DNA from: an uncultured Clostridia bacterium
GTDB taxonomy: Bacteria > Bacillota > Clostridia > Lachnospirales > Lachnospiraceae
Length of the DNA stretch: 8,334 nt
Direction: 5' to 3'
Assembly (NCBI GenBank): GCA_947088195.1
Contig: CAMUFS010000120.1
Location: forward strand, 1 to 8,334
Under the pieces are notes generated by a model, which saw nothing but the letters and a program-made list of their open reading frames with translations, was not told the DNA's origin and made no database searches. The translations under genes and the position numbers were made by a program. This document shows positions 1-6,108 of this stretch, in pieces (position 1 is the stretch's first letter; every line of letters begins with the position of its first letter).

Positions 1-1622
1 TGCTGCAGCTTTCAAAGGATTTTGATTTCTCCCTTGGGGTGGAAACAGACGAATATTATAGACCAAGGAAGCAATATAGAAGGTTTAAGACACCAGAAAA
101 GCCGATTGTACCTAAGGAGCCAGCAGTCAAGTATCTGGAAGGAAGAGGGATTCCTGAGCAGGTTGCAAAGGAGTATGAGATAACAGTGCAAACAGATAAT
201 CCCAATATTTTAGTTTTCCCATTTTATGATGAAAAGGGGGAGTTGCAGTTTATCAAGTATCGGAAAACAGATTTTGATAAGACAAGGGATAAGAATAAAG
301 AGTGGTGTGAGAAGAATGGTAAGCCGATTTTGTTCGGAATGAAGCAATGCAAGAATTTTACAAGACTAATTGTTTGTGAAGGGCAGATTGATTCATTGAG
401 CGTTGCTGCTGCCGGCTTAGAAAATGCCGTGTCTGTTCCCAATGGAGCACAAGGTTTTACATGGGTTCCTTACTGTTTTGACTGGATTACAAAATTTGAG
501 GAGATAGTGGTGTTTGGGGATTTTGAGAAAGGTTCTATGACACTTCTGGATGATATTGCAAAGCGTTTTCCTAATCAGATAAAGCAAGTAAGAGAACAGG
601 ATTACAAGGACTGTAAGGATGCAAACGAGATACTTGTGAAGTATGGGAAGGAGGCGCTACAATATGCTGTGGAACATGCAGAGATGGCTCCTGTTGATAG
701 AGTGATCCGATTGGCAGATGTGGAGGATGTCAATATTTATGAACTTCCGAAGCTGAAAACGGGGATATGGGAGTTAGATTGTACGTTGTATGGAGGGATT
801 CCATTTGGCATGGTGTGTATTATCGCCGGGAAACGTGGGGATGGAAAGTCTACGCTGGCAAGTTGGATTATGGCAAATGCTGCGGAGCAGGGATATGCAA
901 CCTTTGCTTATTCTGGTGAGCTGCCTAATTACCAGTATAAGAGCTGGTTTGACTATCAGGTAGCAGGGAGAGCACATATCATAGAAAATCAGTCAGCATC
1001 AGGAATAAACCGATTTATCTCAAACAGAAATAAAGAACTGATAAGGGAATGGTATAAAGAGAAAACGTATATTTATGATAATCGTATAGTAGATGTGGAT
1101 GAGAAAGAGGATCTTCTGAAATGTGTAGAGCGAGCGGTGATGCAGTATGGAATTAAGGTTGTATTGATAGATAATCTTATGACAGCTATGTATTTGGATG
1201 AGAAGTCAGGAACGGACAAGTATGATCATCAAGGAAGGTTTGTACGAGATCTGACAAAGATAGCATTGCGATATGATATTCTTATCCTTCTGGTAGCACA
1301 CCGCAGGAAGAATACATTTACCTCAGATGCAAATGATGAGATTTCTGGATCTGGTGATATTGCAAATCTAGCAGGAATTACCTTGAGCTATGACAGAGGC
1401 AGCAGGGAAGAAATTGAGAAAGGTTATATGAGAGAAGAGCAGAGAAAGCTTATTGTTGCAAAAAATCGTTTATTTGGAAAGATTGACTTAAAGGGAATTA
1501 TTCTCAATTATGATGAAAAATCCAAACGCATCTACGGTCCAAAGGATGATGTTAATGTTCAATTTGGGTGGGATAATTCAGAAGGGTTTGTTCCTGTTCA
1601 GGAAGGAATCCTATTTGATTAG
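1..1622 (+). CDS. Phage replicative primase-helicase (Toprim + DnaB/Twinkle-like helicase), 5' truncated
   Basis: This protein would synthesise primers and unwind DNA at the phage replication fork. The reading frame is open to the left edge (first complete codon at position 3), so the gene starts outside the window; the in-frame GTG at 39 has no ribosome binding site and is probably an internal valine. Numbering from that GTG, a Toprim-type domain carries EGQID at 114-118 and GDFEKG at 160-165, where the usual second acidic residue is Glu rather than Asp. The helicase domain follows: Walker A GKRGDGKST at 264-272, Walker B VLIDN with Asp378, and VAHRRK at 419-424, matching the DnaB/T7 gp4 sensor histidine region, then a SGSGD segment. 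In this family a CHC2 zinc-finger domain normally precedes Toprim, and I infer it lies upstream. The stop TAG at 1620-1622 is 12 nt before the next start, so the two genes are probably co-transcribed. Family call is firm; whether the primase half is active is unknown. Confidence 0.9.
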   Translation, partial: LQLSKDFDFSLGVETDEYYRPRKQYRRFKTPEKPIVPKEPAVKYLEGRGIPEQVAKEYEITVQTDNPNILVFPFYDEKGELQFIKYRKTDFDKTRDKNKEWCEKNGKPILFGMKQCKNFTRLIVCEGQIDSLSVAAAGLENAVSVPNGAQGFTWVPYCFDWITKFEEIVVFGDFEKGSMTLLDDIAKRFPNQIKQVREQDYKDCKDANEILVKYGKEALQYAVEHAEMAPVDRVIRLADVEDVNIYELPKLKTGIWELDCTLYGGIPFGMVCIIAGKRGDGKSTLASWIMANAAEQGYATFAYSGELPNYQYKSWFDYQVAGRAHIIENQSASGINRFISNRNKELIREWYKEKTYIYDNRIVDVDEKEDLLKCVERAVMQYGIKVVLIDNLMTAMYLDEKSGTDKYDHQGRFVRDLTKIALRYDILILLVAHRRKNTFTSDANDEISGSGDIANLAGITLSYDRGSREEIEKGYMREEQRKLIVAKNRLFGKIDLKGIILNYDEKSKRIYGPKDDVNVQFGWDNSEGFVPVQEGILFD

Positions 1623-1634
1623 GGGGCATGATAG

Positions 1635-1862
1635 ATGGCAAGTGTAAGTAAAACAGATATTCCTGAAATAGCAAGTTTTATGTCAGAATTTTGGTTGTTA
1701 GTAAAGAAATATTGGATACCAGAAAATACAGACACATATTGGACGGAATTTGTGGAAGAATCCAGTACACTTGGAAAAAAATATCCACATGAGTTTTGTG
1801 TAAAACAGATTCTTGCTTTTGTGGAATATCTGGAAGCCTGCCTGCATCAATCCGCCCAGTGA
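1635..1862 (+). CDS. Small hypothetical phage protein (75 aa)
   Basis: I do not recognise a characterised function. The ATG at 1635 is preceded by an AGGGGG ribosome binding site (1621-1626) that overlaps the stop of the helicase gene, with 8 nt spacing, so translation is well supported. The product is 75 residues, soluble and predicted mainly helical, with many aromatic residues (FWLL, YW, TYWTEFV, FVEYLEACL) and no signal peptide, membrane segment or cysteine motif. Its position between the primase-helicase and the late-regulator-like gene is one where Clostridia prophages often carry a short conserved protein of this character, so a role in replication or the early-to-late switch is possible, but that rests on position only. 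An internal ATG at 1680 (MSEFW) lacks a good ribosome binding site. Confidence 0.72.
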   Translation: MASVSKTDIPEIASFMSEFWLLVKKYWIPENTDTYWTEFVEESSTLGKKYPHEFCVKQILAFVEYLEACLHQSAQ

Positions 1863-1895
1863 TGGGGAGTTGGCAGGAGAAAGATAGTAAATAAT

Positions 1896-1904
1896 AAGGG
1901 GTGA
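1896..1904 (+). promoter_or_regulatory. Ribosome binding site that selects the TTG start at 1910
   Basis: AAGGGGTGA is a near-consensus Shine-Dalgarno sequence. The in-frame GTG at 1901 lies inside this element, so it is unlikely to be the start; the TTG at 1910 lies 8 nt downstream of the GGGG run, which is normal spacing. The deduced start therefore gives MEYKDESLKYL rather than MIELEYKDESL. Confidence 0.6.
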
Positions 1905-1909
1905 TTGAA

Positions 1910-2365
1910 TTGGAGTATAAAGATGAGAGTTTAAAGTATTTGATGGGGCAGCTAAATGATTTAAAGGCAGAAATAGAAGAAAAAGAAATAAAGATACAAG
2001 AGCTTCAAAAAGAGATAGAAAAGATGAATAAAAGTAACTATTTGGAATCGGATTCCGTATCTTGTGGAAAGAAGGGGAAAAAATCATTAGGAAGGGTAAG
2101 AATAACGGGTTTTCCGTATCCATATTATGAGCAAAAGAAAATATTGCTAGAAAAAAGGATATGTAATTTAGCAGATAGGCAGCAGAAACTTTTGGAGTTA
2201 ATTTTGGTGATAGAAGAGAAGATAGAAACAGTAAGTGATAGCAGGGTAAGGAGGATTTTGTCTTTAAGATATGTAGAAGGATTAAAATTAAAGGAAATTG
2301 AAGAAAGGACCGGATACACCAAAGGAAGAATTTCTCAATTAATTGATAAATTTTTAAAAGACTAA
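1910..2365 (+). CDS. Sigma-70 region 4-like / DUF1492-type phage late transcription regulator
   Basis: Probable DNA-binding regulator of the late (packaging/head) operon. From the TTG start the product is 151 residues. Residues ~5-45 are a charged heptad-like coiled coil rich in Glu and Lys. A linker follows with a GFPYPYYEQ segment, then a second long helix, then a C-terminal helix-turn-helix: from Arg112 onward the pattern RRILSLRYVEGLKLKEIEERTGYTKGRISQLI closely resembles sigma-70 region 4 (LRY..GL...EIA...G.S..RVSQ). Proteins with this coiled-coil, YPY and region-4-like design (DUF1492; functionally compared with RinA and ArpU) usually lie just before terminase genes in Firmicutes phages, as here. 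The gene is very AT-rich. The next feature downstream is a promoter-like element and terminator, consistent with this protein acting there as activator or antiterminator; that target is inferred. A GTG at 1901 is the alternative start. Confidence 0.8.
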   Translation: MEYKDESLKYLMGQLNDLKAEIEEKEIKIQELQKEIEKMNKSNYLESDSVSCGKKGKKSLGRVRITGFPYPYYEQKKILLEKRICNLADRQQKLLELILVIEEKIETVSDSRVRRILSLRYVEGLKLKEIEERTGYTKGRISQLIDKFLKD

Positions 2366-2385
2366 AACAATTAAACAAAAATGTG

Positions 2386-2394
2386 TGTTATAAT
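2386..2394 (+). promoter_or_regulatory. Candidate extended -10 promoter for the late operon
   Basis: TGT-TATAAT is a perfect -10 hexamer (2389-2394) preceded by the TGn extended -10 motif. No recognisable -35 hexamer sits 16-18 bp upstream, where the sequence is AACAAT-like, as expected for an activator-dependent or extended -10 promoter. Predicted transcription start is near 2400-2402, about 25 nt before the terminator stem. A GTGTGT element occurs at 2383-2388 and again at 2407-2412, flanking the -10 and predicted start. AT-rich intergenic DNA easily yields TATAAT by chance, so this is a moderate call. Confidence 0.45.
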
Positions 2395-2425
2395 TAAAAT
2401 AAAAAAGTGTGTCTTTTACTTACAT

Positions 2426-2456
2426 AAAAAAGATGGTTCAAATGACCATCTTTTTT
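2426..2456 (+). terminator. Intrinsic terminator between the regulator gene and the terminase operon
   Basis: The left arm AAAAAAGATGGT (2426-2437) pairs perfectly with the right arm ACCATCTTTTTT (2445-2456) around a 7-nt loop, giving 12 bp whose lower half is an A tract pairing with the U tract. The symmetrical A/U flanks mean it could act in both directions. It closes the early/replication region and stands between the candidate promoter at 2386-2394 and the terminase small subunit, so late expression must either read through it or start from a promoter not seen here. Confidence 0.85.
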
Positions 2457-2480
2457 CTATTTTCCAAAACGAAATGAATG

Positions 2481-2491
2481 AGAGGTGGTGA
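2481..2491 (+). promoter_or_regulatory. Ribosome binding site that selects the TTG start at 2494
   Basis: AGAGGTGGTGA matches the anti-Shine-Dalgarno complement. The GTG codons at 2485 and 2488 fall within it, so they are poor start candidates. The TTG at 2494 is 5-6 nt beyond the AGGTG core and gives the N-terminus MPRSRNPNRDKAFEIYK, matching the typical beginning of PBSX-type small terminases. Confidence 0.6.
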
Positions 2492-2493
2492 GG

Positions 2494-3231
2494 TTGCCAA
2501 GAAGCCGAAATCCGAATCGGGATAAAGCGTTTGAAATTTATAAGGATCATGGTGGAAAGATTACCAATAGAGAAATAGCGAGTATCTTAAGTGTGGATGA
2601 GAAAGTGATCGCTGTTTGGAAAAATAGAGATAAATGGAATGTTGTACAACAATCCTCTGAATGTTGTACAACAAGAAAACGAGGAGGTCAGATAGGAAAT
2701 AAAAATGCAGAAGGTCATGGGGGTACTGGACCACCTAGAAATAAAAATGCAGAGAAACATGGTTTCTTTAGTAGGTATCTACCCAAAGAAACCTTTTCTA
2801 TTATTCAGGAAATAGAACAGAAATCTCAGTTGGATATTTTGTGGGAGAATATTCAAATAGCCTATGCTGCTATTATTCGAGCGCAACAGATTATGTATGT
2901 GCGTGATAGAAAAGATATAACTACAACAAAAATTCAGCATAAAGATGGGGAGAATGTGATAGAAGAACGCTGGGAAGTACAGCAGGCGTGGGATAAGCAG
3001 GCGACTTTTTTAAAAGCACAGGCAAGGGCACAAGCAGAGCTTCGGTCTCTTATAAAACAGTATGATGAGATGTTGCATAATAATTGGGAAATGACAACAG
3101 AGGAACAGCGGAATCGAATTGAATTATTGAAAGCTCAGACAGAAAAAATCCGTGGAGATATGGGAGATGAAAAAGAAATAGTGGATGATTGGGTTGCAGC
3201 AGTTGTTCGTGAAATAGAGCAGAATGAGTGA
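2494..3231 (+). CDS. terS: Phage terminase small subunit, PBSX type
   Basis: Small terminase recognises the packaging site on concatemeric phage DNA and recruits the large subunit. From the TTG start it is 245 residues. Residues 1-48 (NPNRDKAFEIYKDHGG, then TNREIASILSV, then VIAVWKNRDKW) form the helix-turn-helix of the PBSX small-terminase N-terminal family. This is followed by the characteristic glycine/asparagine-rich linker with two copies of an NKNAE-x-HG motif (69-76 and 83-90) and HGFFSRYLP. The C-terminal half is helical and charged, with alanine-rich and Gln/Glu-rich segments, as expected for oligomerisation and large-subunit contact. It overlaps the large subunit gene by 8 nt, implying translational coupling. 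Unusually, codons around residues 49-60 contain two identical 15-bp DNA repeats, each with a palindrome (see the repeat entry). GTG 2485 or 2488 are alternative starts. Confidence 0.9.
   Translation: MPRSRNPNRDKAFEIYKDHGGKITNREIASILSVDEKVIAVWKNRDKWNVVQQSSECCTTRKRGGQIGNKNAEGHGGTGPPRNKNAEKHGFFSRYLPKETFSIIQEIEQKSQLDILWENIQIAYAAIIRAQQIMYVRDRKDITTTKIQHKDGENVIEERWEVQQAWDKQATFLKAQARAQAELRSLIKQYDEMLHNNWEMTTEEQRNRIELLKAQTEKIRGDMGDEKEIVDDWVAAVVREIEQNE
2638..2674 (+). repeat. Pair of 15-bp direct repeats, each containing a 10-bp palindrome, inside terS
   Basis: AATGTTGTACAACAA occurs at 2638-2652 and again, identical, at 2660-2674; each holds the perfect palindrome GTTGTACAAC (2641-2650 and 2663-2672). 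The centre-to-centre distance is 22 bp, about two helical turns, so both sites would face the same side of the DNA. The first copy is read as VVQQ and the second, in another frame, as CCTT, so the identity is not explained by protein repetition. I saw no other copy in the window. Packaging sites of several headful phages lie in or beside the small terminase gene, making a terminase recognition site one explanation; an operator for an unknown dimeric regulator is another. Confidence 0.7.
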
Positions 3232-4705
3232 AAATTTACAATTAACAAGAAGAGAATTTTTTCAAAAGAGAATCCCAGAATATAAGAAAAATCCTGATAT
3301 TTTTGCAAAGGAAGTGCTAACGTTTGATCCAGATCAATGGCAGAGAGAAGTATTAATGGACTTAGCAGAGAACCCTAAAGTAGCAATAAAGTCAGGACAG
3401 GGGGTTGGAAAGACTTGTATGGAAGCAGTTGCTCTTTTATGGTTTCTAACATGTTTTCCTTATCCCAGAGTGGTGGCAACAGCTCCAACAAAGCAGCAAC
3501 TTCATGATGTTTTATGGTCCGAGGCGGCAAAGTGGCAAGAACAATCGCCACTTTTGCGAGAGATTTTAAAGTGGACAAAAACGCATATTTATATGATAGG
3601 TTATGAAAAACGATGGTTTGCTGCTGCCAGAACAGCAACAAAGCCAGAGAACATGCAGGGGTTTCATGAAGATAATATGCTGTTTATCGTGGATGAGGCT
3701 TCTGGTGTTGCAGATCCCATAATGGAGGCCATACTTGGTACTTTGTCAGGTAAAAATAATAAATTGTTATTGTGCGGGAATCCTACTAGAACCTCCGGCA
3801 CTTTTTTTGATGCTTTTAATTCGGATAGGGCATTGTATCAGTGTCACACAGTATCTTCTGCAGATAGTGTAAGAACCAATAAAGAAAATATACAATCTCT
3901 TATACGAAAGTATGGAAAGGACAGCAATGTTGTTCTAGTACGTGTATTTGGAGAATTTCCAAAACAAGAGGATGATGTATTTATGTTGCTTTCTATTATT
4001 GAGCAGTGTGGAAGTAAATTATATACATTACCAGAAGATAAAGGGATGCCATATATGATGCTGGGAGTGGACGTTGCAAGATTTGGTGATGATGAAACCA
4101 GTATTTATAGAAATGCAAAGGGTAAGCTAAAATTAGTTGTTCATAGACATGGGCAAGATTTGATGGCAACGGTTGGTGATATTGTTTCCCAGTACAAGAA
4201 GATAATTAAGGAGTTTCCAGCATATAAAGGATATATCTATGCTAATATTGATGACACTGGTTTGGGAGGAGGAGTGACCGATCGGCTTAAGGAAGTGAAA
4301 CGGGAACAGGATTTGCAGCGTTTGGTTATTATACCAATTAATGCAGCCGAGAAGATTGAGACAAATACCAAAGAAGGGAAAGAGGCAGCAGAGTATTATA
4401 ATAACTTGACAACGCATATGTGGGCTGTTCTTCGAGAGTTGCTTGAAAACAAACAAATTGAGATAGAAGATGATCCAGAGACATTTGCTCAACTGTCTAC
4501 TAGAAAATATTATATGGCATCGAATGGAAAATTGGAGCTTGAGAGTAAGAAAGAGATGAAAAAGCGTGGAATCCCCTCTCCTGATAGAGCAGATGCGGCA
4601 GCGCTTTCTGTGTATCTTGGAAAAGTGAACAAATTTACAAGAAGTATTCCTGATAAGGAAGCTATTAACAGACTGAATCGTTCTAGCTACTGGCAAGGAA
4701 AATGA
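3224..4705 (+). CDS. terL: Phage terminase large subunit (ATPase-nuclease packaging motor)
   Basis: The large terminase translocates DNA into the prohead using ATP and cleaves it at the start and end of packaging. The product is 493 residues, normal for the family. The N-terminal ATPase domain shows a Q-like DQWQ region near 35-40, Walker A GQGVGKT at 58-64, and Walker B LFIVDE with Asp157-Glu158, followed by a coupling-motif-like LLLCGNPTRTSG. The C-terminal RNase H-fold nuclease has the expected acidic clusters: GVDVARFGDDE with Asp283, IDDTGLGGG with Asp343-Asp344, and DRADAAAL with Asp454 and Asp457. The ATG at 3224 overlaps the last codons of the small subunit, so the two are coupled and should be made together. 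All catalytic positions appear intact, with no frameshift or truncation. The portal gene begins within about 10 nt of its stop, completing the standard packaging cassette. Confidence 0.95.
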   Translation: MSENLQLTRREFFQKRIPEYKKNPDIFAKEVLTFDPDQWQREVLMDLAENPKVAIKSGQGVGKTCMEAVALLWFLTCFPYPRVVATAPTKQQLHDVLWSEAAKWQEQSPLLREILKWTKTHIYMIGYEKRWFAAARTATKPENMQGFHEDNMLFIVDEASGVADPIMEAILGTLSGKNNKLLLCGNPTRTSGTFFDAFNSDRALYQCHTVSSADSVRTNKENIQSLIRKYGKDSNVVLVRVFGEFPKQEDDVFMLLSIIEQCGSKLYTLPEDKGMPYMMLGVDVARFGDDETSIYRNAKGKLKLVVHRHGQDLMATVGDIVSQYKKIIKEFPAYKGYIYANIDDTGLGGGVTDRLKEVKREQDLQRLVIIPINAAEKIETNTKEGKEAAEYYNNLTTHMWAVLRELLENKQIEIEDDPETFAQLSTRKYYMASNGKLELESKKEMKKRGIPSPDRADAAALSVYLGKVNKFTRSIPDKEAINRLNRSSYWQGK

Positions 4706-4710
4706 GGTGA
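4704..4710 (+). promoter_or_regulatory. Ribosome binding site favouring the GTG start at 4716
   Basis: GAGGTGA overlaps the terminase stop and lies 5 nt before the GTG at 4716. The earlier in-frame GTG at 4707 sits inside this element, but a weaker AAGGAA at 4695-4700 could serve it, so the choice between MDKKEIG and MKCVDKKEIG remains open. Confidence 0.45.
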
Positions 4711-4715
4711 AATGT

Positions 4716-6104
4716 GTGGATAAGAAAGAGATCGGACGGATAGGGCAGCGGCGGTATGGCGGGATTATTTATGAAGAATTTCTTCCTGAGCTGAGAGGAA
4801 AAAAAGGAATAGAGGTTTACCGTGAAATGTCTGAAAATGATGATGTGGTTGGCGCTATTTTATTTTCAATCGAGATGCTAGTAAGACAGTGTGCTTGGAA
4901 TGTGGAGCCAAGTGGAAATACGGCCAAGGATAAAGAAGCAGCAAAATTTGTAAAAAGTTGTATGGATGATATGCAGGAGACATGGACAGATACCATATCA
5001 GAGATTTTGTCTTTTTTAACATTTGGTTGGAGTTTTCATGAAATTGTATATAAGAGGCGTATGGGAAATACAAAGGATTCTCGCACAAAGAGCAAGTTTA
5101 ATGATGGATTGATTGGGTGGAGGAAGCTGCCGATCCGGGCACAGGAAACACTTTATCAGTGGCAATATGATAACGAAGATAATCTATTGGGGATGACACA
5201 GATGCCTCCTCCTGATTATGGTACATTTACGATTCCTATAGAAAAAGCGTTATTGTTTCGAACAAAAAGTCGAAAGAATAATCCTGAGGGTAGGAGTATT
5301 TTGAGAAATGCATATCGTTCTTGGTATTTTAAGAGAAGAATACAAGAAATTGAAGGGATAGGAATAGAGAGAGACTTAGCAGGTCTTCCTGTATTATATG
5401 GACCAGACGAATTGGATCTGTGGAATAGAACAATACCTGATAATATGGAAAAACTAAATAATTTGGAAGGAATTGTGAGAAATATACGCAGGGATGAAAT
5501 GGAAGGTGTTGTCCTTCCTTCAGGCTATAAGTTAGAATTGTTAAGTTCTGGCGGAAACAGACAATTTGATACCAATGCGATTATTACCCGTTATGATACC
5601 AGAATCGCAATGACTGTATTAGCAGATTTTATTTTTTTAGGGCATGATAAGACAGGAAGCTGGGCTTTAAGTTCGGATAAGACCGAGTTGTTTGCTGCTG
5701 CCATAGGAGCTTATCTGGATATTATTTGTGAGACGTTCAATAGTCAAGGAATACCAGCGCTACTTGATATGAATGAGAGGTATTTTGAAGGGATAACGGA
5801 GTATCCGAAAATGGTACATGGAGATATTGAGGATGCAGATATTACAAAGGTTGCTGCTTTTATTAAAGATATGACAGGAATAGGTGTTCTTGTACCCGAT
5901 GATAGTCTGGAAGACTATATCAGGCAGGTGGGACATCTGCCGGAACGAACATTTGATGCTAAGGATGTAGAGAACTTAAGAAGAGAGCAACAGGAGCAAA
6001 ATCAGCCATCAGAATCGAAATTAGAAACAGGAAAGTCTGAAAAGAAAGAAGATGTATCAGATGACACAATAGCTGCTGCCAAGAAGAGATTGGGAAGGAT
6101 ATAA
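4716..6104 (+). CDS. Phage portal protein, DUF935 / Mu gp29-like
   Basis: The portal forms the dodecameric ring at one head vertex through which DNA enters and leaves, and it docks the terminase and the neck. The 462-residue product matches the DUF935 (Mu gp29) portal family by its order of features: an N-terminal YREMSENDDVVGAILFSIEMLVRQ helix region, the WTDTISEILSFLTFGWSFHEIVYK segment, a KALLFRTKSRKNNPEGRSILR segment, a long helix with YFKRRIQEIEGIGIERDLAGLP, and the conserved GHDKTGSWALSSDKTELF region near 310-330. The C-terminal tail (about 410-450) is hydrophilic and rich in Gln, Glu, Ser and Lys, typical of a disordered tail. It follows the large terminase with essentially no gap and is followed 4 nt later by the MuF-like gene, the usual partner that binds portal. 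No signs of damage. Confidence 0.92.
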   Translation: MDKKEIGRIGQRRYGGIIYEEFLPELRGKKGIEVYREMSENDDVVGAILFSIEMLVRQCAWNVEPSGNTAKDKEAAKFVKSCMDDMQETWTDTISEILSFLTFGWSFHEIVYKRRMGNTKDSRTKSKFNDGLIGWRKLPIRAQETLYQWQYDNEDNLLGMTQMPPPDYGTFTIPIEKALLFRTKSRKNNPEGRSILRNAYRSWYFKRRIQEIEGIGIERDLAGLPVLYGPDELDLWNRTIPDNMEKLNNLEGIVRNIRRDEMEGVVLPSGYKLELLSSGGNRQFDTNAIITRYDTRIAMTVLADFIFLGHDKTGSWALSSDKTELFAAAIGAYLDIICETFNSQGIPALLDMNERYFEGITEYPKMVHGDIEDADITKVAAFIKDMTGIGVLVPDDSLEDYIRQVGHLPERTFDAKDVENLRREQQEQNQPSESKLETGKSEKKEDVSDDTIAAAKKRLGRI

Positions 6105-6108
6105 GGAT

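Noticed and set aside
39..41. GTG at 39 as the true start of the primase-helicase
   Set aside because: The frame is open back to the window edge and no ribosome binding site precedes the GTG; the preceding codons read as plausible protein (LQLSKDFDFSLG), so the gene is truncated by the window.
1698..2378. Long minus-strand open frame opposite the 75-aa gene and the regulator
   Set aside because: Its hydrophobic, Leu/Phe/Ser-rich translation is what antisense of Lys/Glu-rich AT-rich genes gives; it spans two well-supported + genes and has no family resemblance.
2638..2674. CRISPR array or LexA-type operator for the two GTTGTACAAC copies
   Set aside because: Only two copies with a 7-nt gap between 15-bp units, far from CRISPR geometry, and the sequence does not match the Gram-positive LexA box (CGAAC-N4-GTTCG).
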